Assembly: GCA_963741755.1 (NCBI GenBank)
Contig: CAVUJG010000002.1
Location: 310,001 to 374,000 of the forward strand
Length of the DNA: 64,000 bases
DNA from: Sva-07 sp963741755
GTDB lineage: Bacteria > Actinomycetota > Acidimicrobiia > Acidimicrobiales > Ilumatobacteraceae
Direction: 5' to 3'
This document shows positions 33,594 to 43,700 of the stretch, in pieces. The notes below the pieces were generated by a model. That model was given only the letters and a program-made list of their open reading frames with translations, was not told the origin of the DNA and did no database searches. Each line of letters starts with the position of its first letter. The stretch's first letter is position 1. A program made the position numbers and the translations under genes.

Positions 33594-35213
33594 ATGACCG
33601 AGACGATGACCGGTACCAATCGATCGGCGGGAGTCAGCCTGTCCGAGTTGCTCGACGCCGACTCACATCCCGTGACCGACCTGCTCCGCAACGAGTCGCG
33701 CGTCGGCGTTCGGGAGGGAAACACGCGAGTTCCGGCCTGGTACTACACCTCGCCCGAATTCCATGCGCTCGAAGTCGAGAAGCTGTGGAGCCGGGTCTGG
33801 CAGCTCGCCTGTCTCGAGGAGGAGATCCCGAACGTCGGCGACTACCACGTGTACGAGATCGCCGACATGTCGTTCCTGATCGTGCGCACCGCCGATGGCA
33901 TCAAGGCCTTCCGCAACGCCTGCCTGCACCGCGGCCGCCGGCTCCGCGAGAGCAACGGTGAAGGCGCCAAGAATCTGCGGTGCGCGTTCCACGGTTGGTC
34001 CTGGAACCTCGACGGCTCCCTCAAGGAGATCCCGTGCGAGTGGGACTTCCCGAGCGTCTCGGCGGCCGATTACTCCCTGCCTGAGGCGTTGGTCGACACC
34101 TGGCACGGATTCGTGTTCATCAATCCCGATCGCAACGCCGGCCCCTTGGCGGAGCACCTCGTCGGCCTCGACGAGCACTTCGCCGCATACCCGTTCGAGC
34201 GACGCGTGAAGGTCGCTCACGTCGAGAAGATCATGCGGGTCAACTGGAAAGCGTGCCAGGAGGCGTTCATGGAGTCGTACCACGTGGTCGCGACGCATCC
34301 CACGCTGATGGACTACCTCGGCGACGCCAACACGCGCTACGACACCTACACGAATTTCTCGCGGGCGATCTCCCCGCAGGGCATCGAGAGCCCGCACCTC
34401 GAGGGGATGACGCACTACGAACGACTCGACGACGGCAAGCAGTACGCGCGTTATCGCCATCCGATGAACGGTCACATCTACGAGCGTGTCGAACTCGGCC
34501 GCGTCCGGGTCATCGATCTCGACGGCAACGAGAGCCTGTTCGACGACGACGGGCGCCACCTCGACGGACCGGTCACGCAGGGAGATCCGCATCTGTGCAA
34601 GTGGATCGGTGGCCCGACACCCGAGGGCGTGCTCGACGCTCCGCTCAGCACGCCGGTGCCACCAGAAGGTGTGGACTCGCCGAGCGAGGTACGCGCCTGG
34701 ATCGCTGCGCAGCGGCGCGAGGCGTTGCGGACGCAATACGGCGACGAACTCGACCCCGAACAGTTCAGCGACGCGGAACTCGTCGACGCGATGTACTACT
34801 CGGTGTTCCCGAACTGGTCGCCCTGGGGCACGTTCAACGCGCTCTTCTACCGGTTCCGGCCGAACGGGAACAATCCCGACGAGTCGATCTTCGAAGTGAT
34901 GATGTTCGTGCCGTGGAAGGATCAGGCCAACCGCCCGCCACCTGCCAAGGTGACGCAGCTCGGCCCCGACGACGACTGGACGATGGCGCCGGAACTCGGA
35001 CCCACCTCCAAGATCTTCCAGCAGGACTCGGTCAATCTGCCCCAGGTGCAGCGCGGGCTCAAGGCGCTCGGCCAGGGCGAGGTGGTCTTCGCCAACTACA
35101 ACGAGACCAAGATCCGCCACTTCTGGGAGCACATGTACCACTGGCTCGAGATCGGCCCGACCAACGTCACCGAGACCCCCGTAGCGATGAGCCAACCCAC
35201 CGCATTGGCGTAG
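33594..35213 (+). CDS. Rieske oxygenase alpha subunit with inserted DPxLCxW domain
   Basis: Alpha subunit of 539 residues, about 70-90 longer than its relatives at 4734-6140 and 50903-52249. Rieske ligands are in CLHRGRR and CAFHGW; the iron His pair is in SYHVVATH. Between SPHLEG and the YYSVFPN motif lies an insertion (about residues 289-345, nt 34458-34628) with HPMNGHIYE, VRVIDLDGNE, LFDDDGRHLDG and DPHLCKWIGGP. This matches the small proteins encoded beside the two relatives. The last residues (VAMSQPTALA) and the stop TAG at 35211-35213 are encoded by palindrome family A, so the repeat has extended or replaced the original C-terminus. Confidence 0.93.
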   Translation: MTETMTGTNRSAGVSLSELLDADSHPVTDLLRNESRVGVREGNTRVPAWYYTSPEFHALEVEKLWSRVWQLACLEEEIPNVGDYHVYEIADMSFLIVRTADGIKAFRNACLHRGRRLRESNGEGAKNLRCAFHGWSWNLDGSLKEIPCEWDFPSVSAADYSLPEALVDTWHGFVFINPDRNAGPLAEHLVGLDEHFAAYPFERRVKVAHVEKIMRVNWKACQEAFMESYHVVATHPTLMDYLGDANTRYDTYTNFSRAISPQGIESPHLEGMTHYERLDDGKQYARYRHPMNGHIYERVELGRVRVIDLDGNESLFDDDGRHLDGPVTQGDPHLCKWIGGPTPEGVLDAPLSTPVPPEGVDSPSEVRAWIAAQRREALRTQYGDELDPEQFSDAELVDAMYYSVFPNWSPWGTFNALFYRFRPNGNNPDESIFEVMMFVPWKDQANRPPPAKVTQLGPDDDWTMAPELGPTSKIFQQDSVNLPQVQRGLKALGQGEVVFANYNETKIRHFWEHMYHWLEIGPTNVTETPVAMSQPTALA

Positions 35214-35285
35214 TTCGCTCATCGCCTTCGCTCAGACCGAGCCTGCGATGAGCCAACCCACCGCATACGGTCGTTTCGCTCATCG
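35185..35285. repeat. Palindrome family A, two tandem copies
   Basis: Copies at 35185-35224 and 35246-35285. The first lies in the 3' end of the Rieske gene and provides its stop codon; its right half is partly decayed (gcattggcgtag). The second is flanked by further pairing, giving a 13-bp outer stem gcctgcgatgagc with its complement at 35278-35290. They separate convergent genes. Confidence 0.9.
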
Positions 35286-35305
35286 CAGGCAGGGGCGCGT
35301 GGCGC

Positions 35306-37297
35306 TCAGGCGGCGACAGGGACCGGGGCAGGCTCGGCCGGCGCCGCCCGTTTGCGTTTGGCAGCCGCAACCTGTTGGCGAATCCCACCCGCAATTCCTT
35401 CTGGATTGAGGATCGCCGTCAGGATCAGCAACACACCACCGATGAACACCTCCCACTGACCGAGAGTGCTCGTGACGTTGCTCAGTACGTAGAAAGCCAC
35501 GCCGGCGCTGGCGGTGATACCGGAGGTGACAGCGCCGCTCACGCAGGTGATCCCGCCGAGATAGGCCACTGCGAGCGCAGTCAGAGACGCCACGGTCCCG
35601 AACGATGCATCCGAGACGCTCCCGAATCGGTAAGCGATCAGGCAACCACCGACGCCGGCAATGAACGCCGACGCCGCGAACACCTCGAGCTTCACCCGGG
35701 CGATGTTGACGCCGCTGGCGATCGCAGCGCGTTCGTTCGATCGGGTCGCCAACATGCGACGTCCCGACGAGCTCTTGCGGATGTTCGCCACGGCGATCGC
35801 CAACACGAGGGCGACCGCGACGAGCAGGATGCCGAAGATCGGTCTCGATGCCTGGTCGCCGAGAATCAGACCCAGATCCCAGCTCCCCAATTTCGGATTG
35901 GGGACCTTCGCGCCGCCAGTGGAGGCGTCGCCGACGTACTTCGGATTCTTGAAGATGAACTCGTTGATCGCGACACCGCCCGCAAGCGTGATGATCGCCA
36001 GATTGGTCCCTCGAACACGCAGAGCAGGAATGCCGACGATCACGCCGAACACCATCGCGATGGTCGAGGCGAGGATGGGTGCGATCGGAAAGGGAACATC
36101 CCACTGCATCGCGAGCTTGGACAGCGCGAATCCGGCGACGCCGGCGAACGCCAACTGGGCCAGCGAGGGCTGACCGCCGAAGCCGGACAGCAGCACGAGC
36201 GACAGTGCCAGCACCGTTGCGATGGTGGTGGTCATGATCGCCCCACGCCACAGCGGACTGAGCACCAGCAACCCCACGACTGCGAGGCCGACGGGAATCA
36301 CGATGCTCAACGCGGTGACCTTGGCAGCCGGGATGGCCGGCATCTTGAAGCTGTCGACCGACCCTCGGTCGGGTAGTCGCTCGCCGAGCACGACCATTGC
36401 GATGATGATCACGAGGAACGGCAAACCTTCGCGGGCTCCGTACTGCGGAAACCAGCTGAAATCCGTCTGCATCTTGGTGAAGCTCGACTGCACGAGGCCG
36501 ATCGCAAGACCGGTGAGCACGGTCGGCCAGACCCTTCGGAACGCGCCGATGAGCGCGGCTCCGAGGGCCGGGATGAGATAACCGAACGTGAACACCCCCG
36601 ACGACAGCTGAATCATCGGTGACGCGAGGATCACCACGACTCCGCCGATCAACGAAGCCAGCACGAAACTGGCCTGCGCCAACCGTTGCGGCGAGTAGCC
36701 GAGCAGGATCGCGCCCTTCTCGTTGCCGGCCGCCGCTCGGGTGGCCAGGCCGAGCCGGGTGTACCGCGATGCGATCCACACCACCGCAGCCATCAACAGC
36801 ACGATGAGCACCAACCAGAGCCCATCGCGCGGCACCGTCACGCCGTCCATGATCGTGACCGGCTCACGCGGGAGGATGGCATCCACCCGGAGTCCGGCAT
36901 TGTCTTCGAAGCGTCGCTCGATCAGCGATGTGATCACGATCACGAGGCCGACGCTGGCCACGATGTTGGCCAGCGCCGGCGCGCGATACAACGGCTTGAA
37001 GACGAGCTGGTACACGACCAACCCCATCAGCGCTGCGGTCAGCAGTGCAAGGAGGAACGCCCACCAGATCCCGACGTCGTCACCGAAGTGATATCGGTCC
37101 GGAAGGCCCGGTATCGGGAACGGGTATGCCCCCTGACGCAACTCGGCGTAGACATAGCCTGACCAGGTGGCCATCGCCCCGTAGGCGAAGTTCACCAGGC
37201 CGGACCCCTGATAGGTCACCACGAGACCGAGGCCGAACGCAGCGATGATCGCGCCGGCCCCGGTTCCGAGGAGGATGAAGAACAGGTAGTCAGTCAT
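35306..37297 (-). CDS. Fused LivH-LivM branched-chain amino acid-type ABC permease
   Basis: Integral membrane protein of 663 residues. The N-terminal half (residues 1-300) matches LivH: LGLVVTYQGSGLVNFAYGA, then repeated helices and LGAALIGAFRRVWPT. The C-terminal half (about 320-640) matches LivM: LSLVLLSGFGGQPSLAQLAF and AVAYLGGITCVSGAV. LivH and LivM are normally separate genes of about 300 residues each, so this is a natural fusion. About 16-18 hydrophobic segments are visible. It would pair with LivG-LivF-type ATPases; the only ones in the window are at 754-2309. It follows the binding-protein gene by 21 nt. Confidence 0.92.
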   Translation of the reverse strand: MTDYLFFILLGTGAGAIIAAFGLGLVVTYQGSGLVNFAYGAMATWSGYVYAELRQGAYPFPIPGLPDRYHFGDDVGIWWAFLLALLTAALMGLVVYQLVFKPLYRAPALANIVASVGLVIVITSLIERRFEDNAGLRVDAILPREPVTIMDGVTVPRDGLWLVLIVLLMAAVVWIASRYTRLGLATRAAAGNEKGAILLGYSPQRLAQASFVLASLIGGVVVILASPMIQLSSGVFTFGYLIPALGAALIGAFRRVWPTVLTGLAIGLVQSSFTKMQTDFSWFPQYGAREGLPFLVIIIAMVVLGERLPDRGSVDSFKMPAIPAAKVTALSIVIPVGLAVVGLLVLSPLWRGAIMTTTIATVLALSLVLLSGFGGQPSLAQLAFAGVAGFALSKLAMQWDVPFPIAPILASTIAMVFGVIVGIPALRVRGTNLAIITLAGGVAINEFIFKNPKYVGDASTGGAKVPNPKLGSWDLGLILGDQASRPIFGILLVAVALVLAIAVANIRKSSSGRRMLATRSNERAAIASGVNIARVKLEVFAASAFIAGVGGCLIAYRFGSVSDASFGTVASLTALAVAYLGGITCVSGAVTSGITASAGVAFYVLSNVTSTLGQWEVFIGGVLLILTAILNPEGIAGGIRQQVAAAKRKRAAPAEPAPVPVAA

Positions 37298-37318
37298 CGA
37301 GTCGCCGTGCGACCGGCG

Positions 37319-38670
37319 TCACGGAAGGTAGTCGGTGGTGTCGAGTGCCTCGAAGCCCGGGACGGTCTCGATTCCTGTCCCCGACACATACGTCGCGATC
37401 GGGAAGATGAAGTTGCAGATCGTGGGATACACCGGCGCGGCGCCACATGCGAACGGATTCTCATCGGGCCAGTTGACGACGCCATCGGAGGCAGCCAGTG
37501 TTTCGTAGATCGAGGCACCGGTGACCTCACCGCCTCCCTCGGCCACGGAATTTGCGATGGTCGCGAGGCTGAGCAGTCCCGTGACGCCGAGCGCTCCGAG
37601 ACCGAGCTCTGTCGAGTTGGTGAAGCCGAGCGACTCGAGAATCACATCGAGGTCGGCCGCCTGCGGCGTGCCCTCTCGTTCTGTCTGGGCCCCGATGAAG
37701 TACCAGCCTTCGGCGTCATCACCGACCACGTCGATCACCTCGGCGCTGCTGCAGATGGCCGTCGTGATCACCGGCGTCTCGATACCCAGTGAGACCCGAC
37801 CCCGCATCGTGCCGATACATCCTGCATCGGCATAGAGCGAGAACAGCACATCGGGATCGTCCGCAGTGGCTTGAGCCATCAGACCCTGGAATCCGGCGTC
37901 GGTCTCGTTGTCCCCGCCCTTGATCGAGGTGTAGCTGATACCAGCCGCGTCGAGCGCCCTCTTGAGGTCCGCTTCGGTTCCGTTGGCGCCGGCGTTGTCG
38001 GCGCTGATGATGCCGGCCGTCGTCGCGTCGAAGTTCTGCGAGCGAACGCGGCCATCGCCGCTGTCGTGGTGGTGTTTCCTCCTCCGAGGAACAGCGCATC
38101 AGCGGTGTAGTCGCCGGGCAGGATCGGCAGGATGCCCGTGACCGGGATGTCGGCGGCCGAGAACGTGTCGTAGCCCGGGAACAGATCGAGTCCGAGCATG
38201 ACGATCTCGACACCCTTGCCCGCCAGTTCCTGCGAGCACGCCTGAGACGTCTCGGGTGAGCCAGCCGCAGTGCAGAGCTCCAACTCGACGGGTCGGCCTC
38301 CGATACCACCGTGGTCGTTGAGGAAGTCGGCCGCTGCCTGCGTGGAAGCCGAGATCTCCGGGAAGTCGAGTCCGGGGCTGCCCTCGGTATTGACCATCCC
38401 GACGACGATCGGCTCACCATCCGGCGGCGGCAACGCGACGAAGCCTTCGCCCGAATCAGGGGCGTCAGTACTGGTGGGATCTGTTGATTCCGGTTCGGTG
38501 TCGGCCGGCTCGGTGACCTCCGGCGCGGTGGTCTCCTCGACCATCTCATCGGTGACGACCGGTGCAGTGGTGTCATCGGACGACGAGTCCGAGTCGCTTC
38601 CACACGAAGCTGCAACGAGCGCGAGCGCCGTCAAGCCTGCGAAGACGCGTGCGTGGCGATTCCTGTTCAT
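37319..38670 (-). CDS. LivK-type periplasmic binding lipoprotein (frameshifted)
   Basis: Substrate-binding protein of about 450 residues. The lipoprotein signal is MNRNRHARVFAGLTALALV with lipobox ending AASC (Cys about residue 23). An acidic Thr/Glu-rich linker of about 55 residues follows, then a type I periplasmic binding fold: IVVGMVNTEGSPGLDFPE, FLNDHGGIGGRPVELELC. A one-base shift near 38043 separates this from the second lobe (LMAQATADDPDVLFSLY, VSLGIETPVITTAIC). It delivers the substrate to the fused permease downstream. Low similarity to true Leu-binding proteins is typical for carboxylate or steroid-related uptake systems. Confidence 0.85.
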
Positions 38671-38716
38671 AGTTTCCCCCTCATTTGGTGTTCCCCAATT
38701 GTGTTCGATCGTGTGT

Positions 38717-40078
38717 TCAGACCATTGCGCTGTCCGGCACCCAGCTCCCGTGCGCACCGTAGGGCACGCGGCGTGGAAGATGAATGGTCGCAACCGGCGG
38801 CGCCGAGAAGTTCTGGGCGTCGACGATGATCAGCCGAGACTCGTCGGAGTTCGTGTCGTGGGTGAGGCTGATCACCCAGCCCTCGTCCTCGCCCGCATCG
38901 GGCGACGCCGGAGCAAACACCGGCTCGGCACCGCGGACACCGTCGCCGAGCTGGTGCTCCGAGCACGCTCCGGTCGCGAGGTCGTACTTCCACAGCGCAG
39001 ACCCGTACACCGGCTCTTCGGCATTGCCTTCGCCGGCCATCGCCATCAGGTAGCCGTAGCGGGCGTCGAGGCCGACCAAGCGGTCGTCGACTCGTCCGAA
39101 GTCACCGGGGCGATCGTCGATCTGTTCTTCGGTGACGGTGCCGGCATCGAGATCGATGGTCCACTTCCAGAGACGGCCGACTTCTGCGTAATCGTCGTTG
39201 CTCGACCCGAACGCTTCGGGTTGGCGCGACACGTGCAGCACGATCGTGTTGCCCGACTCGTGGGCATTGACGGGATGGAACACGTAGCACGGGTCGATCT
39301 CGAACCATCGGACGTCGGCGTTGGTGCCGTTTCGGGGCATCACCCCGAGCCGCGCACCGGCGTCACGGTTGAACTGGAACGGCACCCCAGTTTCGAGCGC
39401 GCCGAGGTTGAAACACACGGGCAGGTCCATGAACACGACGTGGTTCTGCGTGACGTTGAAGTCGTGCATCATCACCATGTTCGGGATGTCGATGCCTTCG
39501 AGCTGCTGGAGGACACCGTCGGCGCTGATGCGGATGTAGTGGAGGTACGGCGGTTCCGGGCTCATGTAGCTGAACGCGATCAGTTCACCGGTGACGGGGC
39601 AGATCTTCGGATGAGCCGTCATCGAGGTCGTCAGCGCGCCACCGAAGTTCTCGTAGCCCAGCGTGTTGAGTTCGGTGTCGATCGTCCACGGCCAGTGGCC
39701 CTCTTCGAGGCACAGCAGCTTCTTGTTGTGCGCGAGGACGTGGGTGTTCGCCGTACCTCGGGTCAGGTCGGCCATGTTGGTCATCATGTCGCCGCTGTCG
39801 GGGTCGGTGACGTTCGGCGTCTGCACGAAGCGGTTGCGGTACCACTCGGCCTTACCGCCGGCGATGCGAACGCCATGGACCATGCCGTCACCGAAGAACC
39901 AGTGGTCGGACTTGCCCGACACCGGATTGGGCCCCGTTCGGACATACGTGCCCTGGAGTACATCGGGGATCGTTCCCTCGACGCGCAGGTCGGTGTCGGT
40001 GCGCTCGTCGAGAACCGGTGCCCAGTTGTTGCGGAGGTGCCAGGGCAACGTGGTCGGCGGCGCGTCGATCGTCGTCAT
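38717..40078 (-). CDS. Carotenoid-cleavage-oxygenase family protein
   Basis: Member of the carotenoid/lignostilbene dioxygenase family, 453 residues, seven-bladed propeller. It has four likely Fe(II)-binding His: in MTAHPKICPVTGEL, VMMHDFNVTQNHV, FHPVNAHESGN and, at the C-terminus, YGAHGSWVP. The start LPWHLRNNWAPV and GTYVRTGPNPV are standard. It would cleave a conjugated double bond oxidatively (carotenoid, apocarotenoid or stilbene). It is divergent from a TetR gene with 58 bp between the starts, so it is probably repressed by it. The start ATG at 40078 is chosen because upstream sequence enters the promoter region. Confidence 0.9.
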   Translation of the reverse strand: MTTIDAPPTTLPWHLRNNWAPVLDERTDTDLRVEGTIPDVLQGTYVRTGPNPVSGKSDHWFFGDGMVHGVRIAGGKAEWYRNRFVQTPNVTDPDSGDMMTNMADLTRGTANTHVLAHNKKLLCLEEGHWPWTIDTELNTLGYENFGGALTTSMTAHPKICPVTGELIAFSYMSPEPPYLHYIRISADGVLQQLEGIDIPNMVMMHDFNVTQNHVVFMDLPVCFNLGALETGVPFQFNRDAGARLGVMPRNGTNADVRWFEIDPCYVFHPVNAHESGNTIVLHVSRQPEAFGSSNDDYAEVGRLWKWTIDLDAGTVTEEQIDDRPGDFGRVDDRLVGLDARYGYLMAMAGEGNAEEPVYGSALWKYDLATGACSEHQLGDGVRGAEPVFAPASPDAGEDEGWVISLTHDTNSDESRLIIVDAQNFSAPPVATIHLPRRVPYGAHGSWVPDSAMV

Positions 40079-40136
40079 GTGACGAACGTAACACGGTGGC
40101 AGTGTGCGCAATTTACTTGGAGTAGATTTTTTCTCG
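40079..40136. promoter_or_regulatory. Divergent promoter region of carotenoid oxygenase and TetR genes
   Basis: The 58-bp divergent gap is AT-rich compared with the surroundings. tagatt about 10 nt before the TetR ATG can serve as a -10 box for a nearly leaderless transcript, and taaatt on the other strand could serve the oxygenase gene. cacggtggcagtg contains a small inverted repeat (cac/gtg) that may be part of an operator. Confidence 0.4.
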
Positions 40137-40763
40137 ATGACTGCCACGAGTGCCCGTCGGCGCGGCCCCGGACGACCCAGAGGAGGCCAGGTCGTCGCCG
40201 ATCGCGCCCAATTGCTCGCAGCGGCGGCCGATGTGATCCGGAACCACGGCCCCGACGCCACGATGGACGACATCGCCGCGGGCGCGTCGGTCACGAAGCC
40301 GATTCTCTACCGCACGATCGGCGACAAGGCCGCCCTCGTCGCGGCGCTGTCCGAGTCACTGATCGACCAGATCGACCGCTCGGTGAGCACGGCCGGCGAG
40401 TCGGCAACCGATCCCCTGGCGTCGTTCGAGGCAGCCATCCGTGGGTACGTCGTCGCTGTCGAGGCGGACCGCAACCTCTTCTTGTTCGTGAACTCCGCGG
40501 CGCCTGGAACCGAGCCGTTCCGGCGCCTCGTCGACCGATCGGCGGCGTCGATGGTCGCCGCGTTCACCGCAGCGCGCGCGGGCGTCGGTCTCGATCCCGA
40601 CGGAGCGAAGACCTGGGCGTGGGCGATCGTCGGCGCACTGCAGGTGGTGACCACCATGTGGCTCCGCGATGACGACGGCGACCTCGAGACGGTCGTACGC
40701 GATGTCAGCCAGCTCCTGTGGTCCGGCCTCGGCCCGACCCTCGCCGGCGGCGCCGACGACTGA
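40137..40763 (+). CDS. TetR-family transcriptional regulator
   Basis: TetR protein of 208 residues. The arm RRRGPGRPRGGQVVADRAQL and HTH ATMDDIAAGASVTKPILYRT (ending IGDKAALV) lie at about residues 5-65. The helical C-terminal domain includes RNLFLFVNSAAPGTEPFRRL. It is probably the repressor of the divergent carotenoid-oxygenase gene. A longer in-frame start at 40104 is less likely because it would cover the -10 region. Confidence 0.92.
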   Translation: MTATSARRRGPGRPRGGQVVADRAQLLAAAADVIRNHGPDATMDDIAAGASVTKPILYRTIGDKAALVAALSESLIDQIDRSVSTAGESATDPLASFEAAIRGYVVAVEADRNLFLFVNSAAPGTEPFRRLVDRSAASMVAAFTAARAGVGLDPDGAKTWAWAIVGALQVVTTMWLRDDDGDLETVVRDVSQLLWSGLGPTLAGGADD

Positions 40764-40791
40764 CTCGGCCAAGCCGGAAGGGTGCGACTGC

Positions 40792-43700
40792 TCAGAGGTC
40801 GATGCCGGCGTCCTCGTAGGGGACGGGGTGTGGTGCCGGAGCGCCGATCACGAGCGTGTCGAGGAGAGCGGCCGCCTGGTCCTGGAAGCCGCGGTCGCCG
40901 CTCGGCGTGGCGACGATGATCACCAGTGGCGGTTCGTCATCCTGATCGACCCACCAGACCTGCTGGTGGACACCGGGCTGGAATGCCCAGCCGCTGATGT
41001 CGCCCTGCTCGTCGATCGTGTTGACCAGGAAGCCGGCGCAGTAGCTGAAGTTGCCGCAGACGTCGCGGTCCATGATCTCGGCCTCGAAGTACACGGCGTC
41101 GCGTCCGCCGATCTGCACCCGCTCGGGGCCGGCGGTGACGATCCCGTCGATCAGGTTGTCGAGCCATCCCTCGATGTCGTCGAGCGGCCAGGCCTCCGTT
41201 GCGCCGACGGCGGCCCGGGCTGGGCGGGGTCGGCCAGGAAGTGGGGGCGCACGAACGTCACGTCGCCGTTGTAGTCGGTGCTGCGGCCGGCGAAGACGGT
41301 GTAGCCGGGGATGTTCCATGGTGCCTGCCACCGGTCGTCGAAGGTGAGCGTCAGCGGCGTGCCGAGGGCGGCGATCTCGATGGTGCCCGGTTCGATCGGA
41401 GCACCGAGCCCGTCGACGCCCGGCTCGAAGAATTCCGCGTCGACGTCCTCGGGGCCGTCGATCTCGTTGCCATCCGGATCGAGCAGCAGGATCGGCTCAG
41501 TGGGCACGAGCGGCACCTCGACCCGGCCGGATCTGATCTCATCCATCGTCCGGTCGAGAACGGCGATCATCTCGGGCGTCAGCCCGTCGCCCTGCTCCGA
41601 GTAGCTCCACACGTCGTCGGCCATGCCGAGTCGCAGATCCGTGCGGGCGTCGCTGTCGAGCATGGCGCGGACGAGTTCGAACGCGGCAATGTCACCGCGT
41701 TTGATGATCGAGGTGAGCATGTGGTCTCGCTGGTCGAGGTCGACGTCGTGCCACTGGTCGTTGTCGACGCCGATCGTCCAGAGCGTGCGGCCGGTCTCCG
41801 CCGACATCTCGACCACGACGTCGAAGAGCCCGAACCCCGACTGACCTGCAGCGTGGAACACGACGTCGGCGCCCCGCCGGTAGAGCGCACGGGCTCGGTC
41901 GGCAGCGATCGCAGGCGCTGCGAAGCCGGACCAGTTCTCCCGGAACTGGTTCACGTACGTGGCCAGGACCGTGGCATCGGGGTCGACATCCGTGACGCCG
42001 GCCTCGAAGCCAGCACGGAACTCCTCGATCGCCGGGATCGGGGCACCGCCGATGAAGCCCACCACGCCGGTCTCGGACTTCAGCGCGGCCGCCACACCGG
42101 CGAGGTACCCGCCTTCCTCGTCCGCGAACATCGCAGACGACACATTGTCAGCGCCTGGGTTGACCCCCACGAACCCGAAGCGGACATCGGGGAAGTCGGT
42201 GACCACCGATGGGTCACTGAGGTACGGGAACGAGTCGGCGACGATCATGGCAGGAGTCGACTCGGCCAACTCGCGGAACTGGCTGACCGGGTCGACCACC
42301 GGAGCGACATCGGTGAGTTCGAATCCGAACTCGCGGGCGGCGCGGTCGAGTCCCGACGCGATGTTCGCGTTCCAGCTGCGGTCGTCGCGGTTGCCGAAGA
42401 ACGTGATCTGTTGCCGGTCGTCCTCGCCGCCGAGCACGCCGAACAGGAACAGCCCGGCAATCCCGAGCGTCACTCCGAGCGCGGCGACTGCGCCCCACAG
42501 ACGTCGCCGGGCCCGTGCTTCGGTGCGTTCGCGTCGTTCGGCCTCGGCGCGCTCCTGCTCCAGTCGTGCCCTGCTGGCGGCGAGGAACTCGAGTTCCCGG
42601 TCGTTCAACGCCATCGGTGACGACAACGCCCAGCCGTCGAACTCGGCGAGCCGCGCCGAGGTCAGCAGGTAGTCGGGGTCTTCGTCGGCGAGTTCCCACT
42701 CGTGCAGCGCTCTCGCGAGTGAGGCATGTCGGCGCAGATCGTCGCGGTTCTGGTCGACCCAGCGTTCCAGCGTCGGCCACGCCGTCAGCAGCGCCTCGTG
42801 GGCGACCTCGACGGTGGGTGCGCCGGTGAGGCGATCGGAATCGAACGACAGCAGGCGGTGTCCGCCGAATCGCTCGATCACCGTCTGCATCGCCACAGGA
42901 TCGACCGCCAGAGACGCGACCTCGCGGGCCGGGACCCGACGGCGGCTGCGTTCGTCGCCGTCGCCGATCGCCACGAGGCGGAGGCACAGCTGGCGGGCCG
43001 CCTCCTGCTGCGGCTCGTCGAGTTCGTCGAACAGGTCGGAGGCCCGCCGCTGGAGGGCGCCGTCGAGGCCCCCCATCGCCCGGTACGACGCCGCCGTCAG
43101 CACGTCGCCGGTGCGGCGGTCGAACAGTTCGGTGAGCGTGTACTGGAACAGCGGGAGCGCACCTGGCTGGTGACCGACGTCTGCGATCAGCTGGCCAAGC
43201 AGGGCCGGCTCGAACGACACGCCCTGCGCCTCGGCGGGGCGGAGGGCGGCGGCCTCGAGCTCCTCTGCCGTCAGCTGTGTGACGTTGACGATGCCGGCGC
43301 CGAGCCGGGCGCCGAACTCGGGGTGCGACAGCTGGTGGGCGTAGAAGTCTGCTCGCAGTGTGAGCACGACGCTGATGCGGCGGTGAGGATCGTCGACGGC
43401 GGTCACGAGGTTCGACAGAAACCGCTCGCGGACCACCGGATCCTCGACAAGGGTGAACAGCTCCTCGAACTGGTCGATGATCAGGATCAGGTGCGAGTCG
43501 TCGCCGGGCAGGATCCGCAGCGCTGCGCCGAGGAAACCGGCGTTGCCGTCGCGGAGCTGCTCGCCGAGGCTGGCGGGTGCGTCCATCGTCGAGCGCAGGA
43601 GCGCGGCGTCGAGTTCGGCGAACGGGTGGGCGCCGGGCAGCATGCTGGCCACGAGCCATCGGTCCGAGCCCTCGATCACGCCCTTTGCGAGCGCAGGGAT

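Noticed and set aside
41199..42620. A 473-residue forward frame inside the SARP-STAND-BMP regulator region, and a similar one at 42726-43970.
   Set aside because: Both mirror the codon structure of the regulator on the other strand and show no motif.
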